Source: Streptomyces lilacinus (GTDB taxonomy: Bacteria > Actinomycetota > Actinomycetes > Streptomycetales > Streptomycetaceae). Taken from it: DNA of 8,674 nucleotides. Under the pieces are notes generated by a model. It had not been told where the DNA came from, ran no database searches, and saw nothing but the letters and a program-made list of their open reading frames with translations. Position numbers and translations under genes: made by a program. Positions 1-6,068 of the stretch are shown here, in pieces. Where the stretch lies: contig KL569443.1 in assembly GCA_000715685.1 (NCBI GenBank), positions 37,689 through 46,362 on the forward strand, read 5' to 3'. The stretch's first letter is position 1. Each line of letters starts with the position of its first letter.

Positions 1-485
1 GGGCTGCCGGCGGGGGCGGTGGCACGCCGACGGCGGCGCTCGCCGGCCGGGGCCTCGTCGCTGCTCGGCTGGCCCGGGATCTCGATCTGCTGCTGGGCAG
101 CCTTCTCGGCGGGCTTGTCGGCGGCCTTCTCGGCCGCCTCACCCGTACGGGCCCTGGAGGTCGTACGGCGCTTGGGCTTGGTCTCGGCGGCGTCGGCGGC
201 GGCCTCGGCCTTGGCGGGCGCGGCGGAGCCTCCGGCCTGCTTCTCCTTGATGACCTCGATCAGCTGGCCTTTGCGCATCCGCGCGGTGCCCTTGATGCCG
301 AGGCTGGAGGCGAGCTGCTGGAGCTCGGCCAGAACCATGGCGTCGAGGCCCGTGCCCGAGCGGCGCCGCTTGGGGGCGGTGGCAGCACCGGTGGCAGGCG
401 CGGCGGGAGCGTCCGTGGCGGGCGCGGAGGCATTGCCGACAGAGCTGTCGGCGGTCACGCCCATCAGATCGGTGGTGTCGCTCAC
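1..485 (-). CDS. rho: Transcription termination factor Rho, N-terminal part (runs off left edge)
   Basis: Rho is the hexameric RNA helicase/ATPase that ends transcription of untranslated RNA. Only its first 161 codons are here; the RNA-binding and ATPase domains lie outside. The GTG start at 485-483 gives VSDTTDLMGVTADSSVG, followed by an Ala/Pro-rich stretch and PKRRRSGTGLD. A Rho N-terminal helical domain follows at about residues 49-85 (LDAMVLAELQQLASSLGIKG, then MRKGQLIEVIKEKQ). After it comes a low-complexity Ala/Lys/Glu tract and a basic run (ERRRRR), the start of the long Arg-rich insertion typical of actinobacterial Rho. The start is chosen because AAGGA lies about 8 nt upstream, although inside a small hairpin (486-498). 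The gene follows thrB on the same strand but is separated from it by a hairpin and a long leader, so it is probably its own unit. Identity is near certain; it is partial only because of the window edge. Confidence 0.95.
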   Translation of the reverse strand, partial: MSDTTDLMGVTADSSVGNASAPATDAPAAPATGAATAPKRRRSGTGLDAMVLAELQQLASSLGIKGTARMRKGQLIEVIKEKQAGGSAAPAKAEAAADAAETKPKRRTTSRARTGEAAEKAADKPAEKAAQQQIEIPGQPSSDEAPAGERRRRRATAPAGS

Positions 486-498
486 GAAGGGGTCCTTC
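486..498 (-). promoter_or_regulatory. Hairpin holding the rho ribosome binding site
   Basis: Directly before the rho GTG, the minus strand reads GAAGG-ACC-CCTTC, a 5-bp stem with a 3-nt loop. The Shine-Dalgarno bases AAGGA sit in the 5' arm and loop, and the 3' arm abuts the start codon. The pairing is seen directly. That it limits rho translation is inference; such a short stem could simply be melted by the ribosome. Confidence 0.45.
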
Positions 499-610
499 CC
501 TGGAGCGGGCGTCGGCCTGTCTGGCTCGGCGACCGGTTGTGCTGTCCGGCTGCGGTCCTGCTGTGCGGACCGGGCCGGGGCGGTGGTCCGCCGGTGTTAC
601 GGCGGAAGAA

Positions 611-670
611 TCAATTCATTGGTGCCGGCGTGAAGAATGAGGGAAAGGCACGACATAACGCTTCACTCAT
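611..670 (-). CDS. Possible 19-codon upstream ORF in the rho leader, with a TTA codon
   Basis: In the rho leader the minus strand has ATG at 670-668 and TGA at 613-611, encoding MSEALCRAFPSFFTPAPMN. An in-frame GTG lies three codons upstream. The fifth codon is TTA. In Streptomyces this rare leucine codon is read only by the bldA tRNA, which is fully active late in growth. The ribosome binding site is weak: no AGGAG-like sequence precedes the ATG, only GTGGGCGAC. The ORF ends about 125 nt before the rho start, so it would be a separate leader peptide. The location is suggestive because E. coli rho also has a short leader ORF (rhoL), but I see no sequence similarity. It may be a chance ORF. 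Confidence 0.25.
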   Translation of the reverse strand: MSEALCRAFPSFFTPAPMN

Positions 671-703
671 GTCGCCCACGCCGATTCCGGAGCGTGCTCG
701 AAA

Positions 704-728
704 CTGCTCAGGCAGGCTGCTCAGGCAG
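704..728. repeat. 13-bp tandem duplication in the rho leader
   Basis: CTGCTCAGGCAG occurs at 704-715 and again at 717-728, separated by one G, giving two near-complete copies of a 13-bp unit. It lies about 90-115 nt downstream of the candidate rho -10 on the minus strand. It may be a recent slippage product, a protein site, or part of the RNA structure. No function can be assigned from sequence alone. Confidence 0.6.
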
Positions 729-814
729 TTTGGGAGGCTCCCGGAAGAAAAGCGGTCCCTGATCGGGACACAAAGCACCGAGCCGATGTGGCTTCGAGTG
801 CAGACTTGAGGTTA

Positions 815-820
815 ACACTA
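815..820 (-). promoter_or_regulatory. rho: Candidate -10 element for rho
   Basis: The minus strand reads GGTAGTGTTAACC, with TAGTGT at 820-815, a common form of the Streptomyces vegetative TANNNT -10 box. The tRNA promoter in this window uses the same hexamer. No convincing TTGAC-like -35 lies 16-19 bp upstream, where the sequence is G-rich, so assignment rests on the -10 and its position after the thrB hairpin. A start would fall near 808. The box overlaps a GTTAAC palindrome (811-816). Confidence 0.35.
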
Positions 821-870
821 CCGGATCCCACAAACATTCCCCCTCTCCAAGACCGGCAACCGCGTTTTTC

Positions 871-897
871 GTGGCCCCGGGGTGTCCCCGGGGCCAC
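871..897 (-). terminator. Hairpin after thrB (12-bp perfect stem)
   Basis: GTGGCCCCGGGG (871-882), a TGT loop (883-885) and CCCCGGGGCCAC (886-897) form a perfect 12-bp, almost all-GC stem. It begins only 3 bp beyond the thrB stop codon. In the minus direction it is followed by GAAAAACGCGG, so there is no U-tract. U-less hairpins at gene ends are common in Streptomyces and can end transcription or protect the 3' end. The 5-T run on the plus strand precedes the stem, so it does not make a terminator in that direction. Confidence 0.7.
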
Positions 898-900
898 GGG

Positions 901-1815
901 TCAGGCGAGCGGCAGCACGCTCGTCCCCCCGGCGTCGAGGGCCAGCCGGTTGGCCGCCCACCCCTCGCCCGCCAGCTGTGCGACCTTGTCGGCCGCACCG
1001 TCCTCGACCAGCGCGAGCACCGTGGGGCCCGCGCCGGAGATGACCGCGGGCACGCCGTCCGCCCGCAGTCGGTTGACCAGAGCCACGCTCTCCGGCATGG
1101 CCGGGGCGCGATAGTCCTGGTGGAGCCGGTCCTCGGTGGCCGGCAGCAGCAGCTCGGGGCGCCTGGTCAGGGCCTCGACGAGCAGGGCCGCGCGACCCGC
1201 GTTGGCAGCCGCGTCCACATGGGGGACGCTGCGCGGCAGCAGGCCGCGCGCGGTCTCGGTGAGCACGGGCTTCGACGGCACGAAGACCACCGGAACGATG
1301 GAATCCGCAGGGTCCATCCGAATGGCGCGGGCGACTCCGCCCTCCATCCAGGCGAGGGTGAACCCGCCGAGCAGACAGGCGGCGACGTTGTCGGGGTGGC
1401 CCTCGATCTCGGTGGCCAGCTCGAGCATGGCCGCCTCGTCGAGCTTCTCGGCCCCACCTATGGTCACCGCGCGGGCGGCCACGATGCCCGCACAGATGGC
1501 CGCGGAGGAGGAGCCCAGACCCCGCCCGTGCGGGATGCGATTGGCGCACACGACCTCGAGGCCGCGCGGCTGGCCGCCGAGCAGGTCGAAGGTGGTGCGC
1601 AGGGACCGTACGAGGAGATGACTCTCGTCGCGGGGGAGGGTGTCGGCACCCTCGCCGGCGATGTCGATGTGCAGCCCCGACTCCGCCACCCGGACCACGA
1701 CATCGTCGTACAGGCCCAGGGACAGGCCGAGGGCGTCGAAGCCGGGACCGAGATTCGCGCTGGTGGCGGGGGTGCGGACTCGGACGGCGGCGGCACGGAA
1801 GGCGGGACCGGCCAT
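901..1815 (-). CDS. thrB: Homoserine kinase
   Basis: ThrB phosphorylates L-homoserine with ATP to O-phosphohomoserine, the penultimate step of threonine synthesis. The 304-residue protein has the normal length for this cytosolic GHMP-family kinase. Motif 1 is PATSANLGPGFD (residues 16-27). The ATP-binding glycine/serine loop is PHGRGLGSSSAA (95-106). EGHPDN (138-143) is the conserved metal and catalytic region. Motif 3 is SGAGPTVLAL (260-269). The ATG at 1815-1813 is chosen because MAGPAFRAAAVRVR matches the expected start and AAGGAG lies about 12 nt upstream, a slightly long spacing; the frame stays open further upstream without family-like sequence. It follows thrC on the same strand, but a 335-bp gap with hairpins and a -10-like box suggests it can be transcribed separately. 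Identification is secure from the motifs and from its hom-thrC-thrB neighbours. Confidence 0.97.
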   Translation of the reverse strand: MAGPAFRAAAVRVRTPATSANLGPGFDALGLSLGLYDDVVVRVAESGLHIDIAGEGADTLPRDESHLLVRSLRTTFDLLGGQPRGLEVVCANRIPHGRGLGSSSAAICAGIVAARAVTIGGAEKLDEAAMLELATEIEGHPDNVAACLLGGFTLAWMEGGVARAIRMDPADSIVPVVFVPSKPVLTETARGLLPRSVPHVDAAANAGRAALLVEALTRRPELLLPATEDRLHQDYRAPAMPESVALVNRLRADGVPAVISGAGPTVLALVEDGAADKVAQLAGEGWAANRLALDAGGTSVLPLA

Positions 1816-1930
1816 CGCTCGATGACTCTCCTTGGTGTGGCCGTGGTTGGTGCGTGTGCGACATCCGCAAGGGCCGCGACGGCGATGCCGCGTGGGGACG
1901 GCGCGGTCAGCGACGGGGCGGAGTGAGCAC

Positions 1931-1936
1931 AGCCTA
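1931..1936 (-). promoter_or_regulatory. thrB: Candidate -10 element for thrB
   Basis: The minus strand reads CCTTCGATAGGCTGTGCTC, with TAGGCT at 1936-1931 fitting the TANNNT -10 consensus. The sequence 17-18 bp upstream (around TGTCGT) is a poor -35. A start near 1924 would give a leader of about 110 nt before the thrB ATG. The call rests mainly on the -10 and on the long gap after thrC. Confidence 0.35.
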
Positions 1937-2026
1937 TCGAAGGAAGGTTCAGTGACGACATAGGGCGCACAGGAGGCGCACGATGCGTGTCGCACCGCTA
2001 CCTGTGCATCTGTCGGCTTTGAGCCC

Positions 2027-2051
2027 GGGTGTGGGCAATCGTTCCACACCC
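2027..2051. repeat. Hairpin repeat, left copy (TGTGGGCAATCGT motif)
   Basis: GGGTGTGG (2027-2034) pairs with CCACACCC (2044-2051) in a perfect 8-bp stem with a 9-nt loop, GCAATCGTT. The motif TGTGGGCAATCGT at 2030-2042 spans the 5' arm and loop. The same 13 bases recur 25 bp to the right in the larger palindrome at 2053-2095, so these are two related elements side by side. Confidence 0.65.
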
Positions 2052-2052
2052 A

Positions 2053-2095
2053 GTTGTGGGCAATCGTCCCGCAGGGCGGGACGGGTGGGCACAAC
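2053..2095. repeat. 43-bp imperfect palindrome, right copy of the TGTGGGCAATCGT element
   Basis: The outer arms GTTGTG (2053-2058) and CACAAC (2090-2095) pair perfectly. After a 2-nt G/G mismatch, CA (2061-2062) pairs with TG (2086-2087). The core GTCCCGC (2066-2072) pairs with GCGGGAC (2076-2082) around an AGG loop. The motif TGTGGGCAATCGT (2055-2067) repeats the left copy. From memory, very similar palindromes occur between genes in many Streptomyces genomes, often near gene 3' ends, but I cannot verify that here. A role as terminator, mRNA-end stabiliser or mobile miniature palindrome is possible. Confidence 0.6.
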
Positions 2096-2131
2096 CGGAC
2101 CACCGGCCCGCACCCACACCGCCCGCCCCCA

Positions 2132-2146
2132 CCGGGCAGCGCCCGG
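2132..2146 (-). terminator. Hairpin after thrC
   Basis: CCGGGC (2132-2137), loop AGC, GCCCGG (2141-2146) form a perfect 6-bp GC stem that begins 4 bp past the thrC stop. No U-tract follows in the minus direction. It is short, so it may be only a weak or partial terminator. With the two repeat hairpins further on, it makes read-through from thrC to thrB uncertain. Confidence 0.45.
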
Positions 2147-2150
2147 AACG

Positions 2151-3242
2151 TCAGACGAGCCCGAGCTGCCGCGCAGCGGCCCCGGCGTCAACCGGCACAG
2201 TCACCGGCTGCGGAGCCCCGGCAACGGCCCAATCGGGATCCTTGAGCCCGTTCCCGGTCACCGTGCACACGATCCGCTGCCCCGGATCGACGAGCCCCAG
2301 CTCCGCCGCCTTCAAAAGCCCGGCGACGCTCGCCGCCGACGCCGGCTCCACGAAGACGCCCTCCTGCGAGGCCAACAGCCGGTACGCGGCCAGGATCTGG
2401 CGATCGGTCACCTCGTCGATGAGACCGCCCGACTCGTCCCGCGCGGCCTCCGCGTACTGCCAGGAGGCCGGATTGCCGATGCGAATCGCCGTGGCGATGG
2501 TGTGCGGCTCCTTCACCGGCTCCCCCCGCACGATCGGCGCGGAACCGGAGGCCTGGAATCCCCACATCCGCGGCGTGTGCGTGGCCATCGCGTCGGCCGC
2601 GTACTCGCGGTAGCCCTTCCAGTAGGCCGTGATGTTGCCCGCGTTGCCCACCGGGAGGACGTGGATGTCGGGCGCGTCGCCGAGCGCGTCCACGATCTCG
2701 AAGGCCGCGGTCTTCTGGCCCTCGATACGGACGGGGTTGACCGAATTGACCAGCGCCACCGGGTAGTTCTCGGACAGGCCGCGCGCCAGCGTGAGGCAGT
2801 CGTCGAAGTTGCCGTCGACCTGGAGGATGCGCGCGCCGTGGACGAGCGCCTGGCCCATCTTGCCGAGCGCGATCTTGCCCTGCGGGACCAGCACGGCGCA
2901 GACCATGCCGGCGCGTACGGCGTAGGCCGCGGCGGAGGCGGACGTGTTGCCCGTGGAGGCGCAGATGACGGCTCGCGCTCCCTCTTCCTTCGCCCGGGTG
3001 ATGGCCATGGTCATGCCGCGGTCCTTGAAGGACCCGGTGGGGTTGGCACCCTCGACCTTGAGGTGGACCTCGCAGCCCGTGCGCTCGGAGAGCACCTGGG
3101 CCGGGACGAGCGGGGTGCCGCCCTCGCGCAGGGTCACGACCGGCGTGTCGGCGGTGACGGGGAGCCGGTCGCGGTATTCCTCGATGATGCCGCGCCACTG
3201 GTGGGTGGCCGCGCCGTGCGGGCGGCTGTTGTTGGCAGACAT
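2151..3242 (-). CDS. thrC: Threonine synthase
   Basis: ThrC converts O-phospho-L-homoserine to L-threonine and phosphate, the last step of the pathway, using pyridoxal phosphate in the cytosol. The 363-residue product has the length of the short class of threonine synthases. GGTP lies at residues 41-44. The PLP lysine is K73 in [20 protein letters not shown] (96-105) and the glycine-rich phosphate loop PVGNAGNIT (197-205) follow, with TGNGLKDPD (329-337) near the C-terminus. The ATG at 3242-3240 ([18 protein letters not shown]) is preceded by AAGGGG about 12 nt upstream, and the protein starts as expected for actinomycete ThrC. It lies 25 bp behind hom on the same strand, so the two are very likely co-transcribed. 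A hairpin follows its stop. Nothing in it looks damaged. Confidence 0.98.
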   Translation of the reverse strand: MSANNSRPHGAATHQWRGIIEEYRDRLPVTADTPVVTLREGGTPLVPAQVLSERTGCEVHLKVEGANPTGSFKDRGMTMAITRAKEEGARAVICASTGNTSASAAAYAVRAGMVCAVLVPQGKIALGKMGQALVHGARILQVDGNFDDCLTLARGLSENYPVALVNSVNPVRIEGQKTAAFEIVDALGDAPDIHVLPVGNAGNITAYWKGYREYAADAMATHTPRMWGFQASGSAPIVRGEPVKEPHTIATAIRIGNPASWQYAEAARDESGGLIDEVTDRQILAAYRLLASQEGVFVEPASAASVAGLLKAAELGLVDPGQRIVCTVTGNGLKDPDWAVAGAPQPVTVPVDAGAAARQLGLV

Positions 3243-3267
3243 TGCTTTCGTAATCCCCTTAAGGTCC

Positions 3268-4560
3268 TTACTCGCCCTCGACCCGCATGATGCTGGCGAC
3301 GTCGCGCACGGTGTCCAGCCGGCGCAGCGCCTCGACCGTCGCCGAGAGCGCGGCGTCGGCGGCCCGGTGGGTGACCACGACCAGCGACGCCTCGCCGGCC
3401 TTGCCCTGCTGGCGGACGGTGTCGATGGACACGCCGTGCTCGGCGAAGACCGTGGCGACCTGGGCCAGGACACCCGGCCGGTCGGCCACGTCGAGGCTGA
3501 TGTGGTAGCGGGTGACCACGTCGCCCATGGGGCTCACCGGCAGTCGGGTGTAAGCGGATTCGCCGGGGCCGGTGGCCTCGGCGAGCTTGTTGCGGCAGAC
3601 GGCGACGAGGTCGCCGAGGACCGCGGAGGCGGTCGGCGAACCGCCCGCGCCGGGGCCGTAGAACATCAGCTGTCCCGCCGCCTCGGCCTCGACGAACACC
3701 GCGTTGTACGCCTCGCGCACGGAGGCCAGCGGGTGGCTGAGCGGGATCATCGCCGGGTGCACGCGGGCGGTGACCGACTGGCCGTCGGCGGCGCGCTCGC
3801 AGATGGCGAGGAGCTTGATGGTGCAGCCCATCTGCTTCGCGGAGGCGAAGTCCGAGGCGGTGACCTCCGTCATGCCCTCGCGATAGACGTCGTCGAGGCG
3901 TACGCGCGTGTGGAAGGCGATGCCGGCGAGGATCGCGGCCTTGGCGGCGGCGTCGTAGCCCTCGACGTCGGCGGTCGGGTCGGCCTCGGCGTAGCCGAGC
4001 GCGGTGGCCTCGTCGAGCGCCTCGGAGTAGCCGGCACCGCTCGAGTCCATCTTGTCGAGGATGAAGTTGGTGGTGCCGTTGACGATGCCGAGCACGCGGT
4101 TGACCTTGTCGCCGGCGAGCGACTCGCGCAGCGGCCGGACCAGCGGGATCGCGCCGGCCACGGCGGCCTCGTAGTAGAGGTCGGCGCCGTGCTGCTCGGC
4201 GGCGGCGTGCAGGGCGGCGCCGTCCTGGGCGAGCAGCGCCTTGTTGGCGGAGACGACGCCGGCGCCGTGCTCGAAGGCGGTGGTGATCAGGGTGCGGGCG
4301 GGCTCGATGCCGCCGATGACCTCGACGACCACGTCGATGTCGCCGCGTTTGACGAGGGCGGTGGCGTCCGTGGTGACCAGCTCGGCCGGCACCCCGGCAC
4401 GCACCCGGTCCGGGCGGCGGACGGCGATACCGGCGAGCTCCACGGGCGCCCCGACGCGTTGCGCGAGGTCGTCCGCGTGCGTCGTCATGATGCGCGCCAC
4501 CTCTGAGCCGACCACTCCACAGCCCAGCAGCGCCACCTTCAGCGGACGCGTACGCATCAT
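3268..4560 (-). CDS. hom: Homoserine dehydrogenase (with ACT domain)
   Basis: Hom reduces L-aspartate 4-semialdehyde to L-homoserine with NAD(P)H, the branch point from lysine toward threonine and methionine. The 430-residue protein begins with a Rossmann motif [11 protein letters not shown] (residues 11-21). [11 protein letters not shown] (158-168) and [19 protein letters not shown] (189-207) form the catalytic homoserine dehydrogenase domain, with D203 and K207 as the expected active-site pair. A C-terminal ACT domain (about 352-428, starting [16 protein letters not shown]) is the usual site of threonine feedback inhibition. I chose the tandem ATG at 4560-4555 because GAGG lies just upstream and [15 protein letters not shown] fits the family. 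An upstream in-frame ATG at 4581 would add MYEKRGR but has no Shine-Dalgarno. A weak -10-like TTATCT lies 7 nt before that ATG, so a leaderless longer form is possible. It lies 101 bp behind lysA and 25 bp before thrC. Confidence 0.97.
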   Translation of the reverse strand: MMRTRPLKVALLGCGVVGSEVARIMTTHADDLAQRVGAPVELAGIAVRRPDRVRAGVPAELVTTDATALVKRGDIDVVVEVIGGIEPARTLITTAFEHGAGVVSANKALLAQDGAALHAAAEQHGADLYYEAAVAGAIPLVRPLRESLAGDKVNRVLGIVNGTTNFILDKMDSSGAGYSEALDEATALGYAEADPTADVEGYDAAAKAAILAGIAFHTRVRLDDVYREGMTEVTASDFASAKQMGCTIKLLAICERAADGQSVTARVHPAMIPLSHPLASVREAYNAVFVEAEAAGQLMFYGPGAGGSPTASAVLGDLVAVCRNKLAEATGPGESAYTRLPVSPMGDVVTRYHISLDVADRPGVLAQVATVFAEHGVSIDTVRQQGKAGEASLVVVTHRAADAALSATVEALRRLDTVRDVASIMRVEGE

Positions 4561-4661
4561 CCGACCTCGTTTCTCGTACATCTTTGGTAGATAACAGTCT
4601 CACTCACCGGACGGGCGATTCTTGCCCCTGGTCCAGCATTCGAGACCGGTTCTTTCTGTTT
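4561..4661. other. lysA-hom intergenic gap
   Basis: The 101-bp gap is noticeably less GC-rich than its flanks. On the minus strand it contains TGTTATCTACC (about 4597-4587), a possible -10 for hom, without a recognisable -35 at the right spacing. I see no strong terminator after lysA, only a short palindrome CTGGTCCAG (4629-4637). hom may therefore be transcribed both by read-through from lysA and from a weak promoter of its own. Confidence 0.35.
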
Positions 4662-6053
4662 TCAGCCCACGTCGAGACGGAGGAGGTCCTCCTCCGTCTC
4701 CCGGCGGACGATCACGCGCGCCTCGCCGTCCCGTACGGCGACGACCGGCGGGCGCAGCGCGTGGTTGTAGTTGCTCGCCATCGAGCGGCAGTAGGCGCCG
4801 GTGGCGGGCACGGCCAGCAGGTCGCCGGGGGCCACGTCGGCGGGCAGGAAGGCGTCCCGTACGACGATGTCGCCGCTCTCGCAGTGCTTGCCGACGACGC
4901 GGACGAGCATCGGCTCGGCGGTGGAGGTGCGGGAGGCCAGCGCGACGGAGTACTCGGCGTCGTACAGCGCCGTACGGATGTTGTCGGACATGCCGCCGTC
5001 GACGCTGACGTAGGTGCGCAGTCCCGGCAGCTCCTTGACGGTGCCCACCTCGTAGAGGGTGAAGGCGGTCGGGCCGACGATCGCGCGGCCCGGCTCGACG
5101 GAGATCCGCGGCACGGCGAGCCCGGCGGCCGCGCACTCGCGGGTGACGATGTCGCGCAGGGCGGCGGCGATCTCGTGCGGCTCGCGCGGGTCGTCCTCGG
5201 AGGTGTACGCGATGCCGAGGCCGCCGCCGAGGTCGATCTCGGGCAGCTCGACGCCGTGCTCGTCGCGGACCTCGGCGAGCAGCTGGACGACGCGGCGGGC
5301 GGAGACCTCGAAGCCGGCCATGTCGAAGATCTGCGAACCGATGTGGGAGTGGATGCCGACGAGCTCCAGGCCCTCGAGCTTGAGCGCCCGCCGCACGGCC
5401 TCGGCGGCCTGCCCGCCGGCGAGGGCGAGCCCGAACTTCTGGTCCTCGTGGGCGGTGGCGATGAACTCGTGGGTGTGCGCCTCGACGCCGACGGTCACCC
5501 GGATCTGGACGCGCTGCCGCTTGCCGAGCCGCTCGGCGATGTGCGCGACGCGCACGATCTCCTGGAAGGAGTCGACGACGATCCGCCCGACGCCGGCCTC
5601 GACGGCGCGGGTGATCTCCTCCGTGGACTTGTTGTTGCCGTGCAGGGCGATGCGCTCGGCGGGCATGCCGGCGTCGAGCGCGGTGGCGAGCTCGCCGCCG
5701 GAGCAGACGTCGAGGTTGAGGTTCTCCTCGGTCAGCCAGCGGACGATCGCGCGGGAGAGGAAGGCCTTGCCGGCGTAGAAGACGTCGGCGTCCGGCCCGA
5801 AGGCGTCCCGCCAGGCGCGGCAGCGCGCCCGGAAGTCGGTCTCGTCGAGGAAGTAGCCGGGCGTGCCGAACTCCTCGGCGAGCTCGGTGACGCGCCGGCC
5901 GCCGACGGTGATCACCCCGTCCGCGTCGCGGGCGACCGTACGGGACCACACGCGGGGGTCGAGGGCGTTGAGGTCGGCGGGCGGGGCGGTGTAGTGGCCC
6001 TCGGGCAGGACGTCGGCGTAGCGGGGCCCGGCGGGGTGGGCGGAGCGGCTCAT
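4662..6053 (-). CDS. lysA: Diaminopimelate decarboxylase
   Basis: LysA decarboxylates meso-2,6-diaminopimelate to L-lysine, the final step of lysine synthesis; its substrate is also a cell-wall precursor. The 463-residue protein is a fold-type III PLP enzyme. The PLP lysine is K96 in [15 protein letters not shown] (235-241), the phosphate-binding GGGLG (276-280), EPGR (320-323) and the active-site cysteine of CESGD (391-395), supplied across the dimer, are all intact. [10 protein letters not shown] (427-436) is a typical C-terminal family segment. The ATG at 6053-6051 has an AAGGGG Shine-Dalgarno with ideal 9-nt spacing. The gene begins 15 bp after the nrtL stop, so the two are almost certainly one transcript. 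It lies 101 bp upstream of hom, bringing the competing lysine and threonine branches of the aspartate pathway together. Length and motifs leave little doubt. Confidence 0.98.
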   Translation of the reverse strand: MSRSAHPAGPRYADVLPEGHYTAPPADLNALDPRVWSRTVARDADGVITVGGRRVTELAEEFGTPGYFLDETDFRARCRAWRDAFGPDADVFYAGKAFLSRAIVRWLTEENLNLDVCSGGELATALDAGMPAERIALHGNNKSTEEITRAVEAGVGRIVVDSFQEIVRVAHIAERLGKRQRVQIRVTVGVEAHTHEFIATAHEDQKFGLALAGGQAAEAVRRALKLEGLELVGIHSHIGSQIFDMAGFEVSARRVVQLLAEVRDEHGVELPEIDLGGGLGIAYTSEDDPREPHEIAAALRDIVTRECAAAGLAVPRISVEPGRAIVGPTAFTLYEVGTVKELPGLRTYVSVDGGMSDNIRTALYDAEYSVALASRTSTAEPMLVRVVGKHCESGDIVVRDAFLPADVAPGDLLAVPATGAYCRSMASNYNHALRPPVVAVRDGEARVIVRRETEEDLLRLDVG

Positions 6054-6068
6054 GGTGGCGATCCCCTT

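Larger units (their letters stand above)
486..900. other. thrB-rho intergenic region and rho leader
   Basis: This 415-bp stretch between the rho start and the thrB stop holds no long gene that I accept. On the minus strand, from right to left, it holds the thrB hairpin (871-897), a -10-like TAGTGT (820-815), a small stem (755-759 with 765-769), a 13-bp tandem repeat (704-728), a 19-codon upstream ORF (670-611), a 7-bp stem with a 13-nt loop (565-571 with 585-591), and the ribosome-binding-site hairpin (486-498). If transcription starts near 808, the rho leader is about 320 nt, which is long. Long leaders are known for rho in other bacteria, where Rho controls its own expression. The same is inferred, not shown, here. 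Confidence 0.6.
1816..2150. other. thrC-thrB intergenic region with repeats and hairpins
   Basis: This 335-bp stretch separates two genes of one pathway that are often adjacent. From the thrC end it contains a hairpin after thrC (2132-2146), a 43-bp imperfect palindrome (2053-2095), a smaller hairpin sharing the same 13-bp motif (2027-2051), a strong plus-strand Shine-Dalgarno with ATG (1971-1985) that leads only into a frame antisense to thrC, a candidate thrB -10 (1936-1931), and the thrB Shine-Dalgarno (about 1829-1834). I see no convincing leader peptide rich in Thr or Ile, so classical attenuation is not supported. Confidence 0.6.

Noticed and set aside
19..633. A 204-codon plus-strand frame
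   Set aside because: Antisense to rho, whose N-terminal domain is clearly readable on the minus strand.
1816..1900. A possible Thr/His-rich leader peptide for attenuation of thrB
   Set aside because: Frames upstream of thrB contain a few Thr and His codons (for example HAPTTATPRR), but there is no start with a Shine-Dalgarno, no run of regulatory codons, and no terminator/antiterminator pair.
871..1926. Overlapping frames on both strands across thrB (plus 871-1926, minus 818-1870)
   Set aside because: Shadows of thrB, which has three intact GHMP kinase motifs in its own frame.
1983..3290. A 435-codon plus-strand frame with a good Shine-Dalgarno
   Set aside because: It lies antisense to thrC for most of its length and has low-complexity Arg/Gly/His composition without motifs. 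The initiation site alone is kept as a finding.
2944..4506. A 520-codon plus-strand frame
   Set aside because: Antisense to thrC and hom, both with intact motifs; Gly/Val/Asp-rich shadow.
3134..4603. A 489-codon minus-strand frame overlapping hom
   Set aside because: Arg-rich off-frame translation of hom and thrC; the hom frame has all catalytic and ACT motifs.
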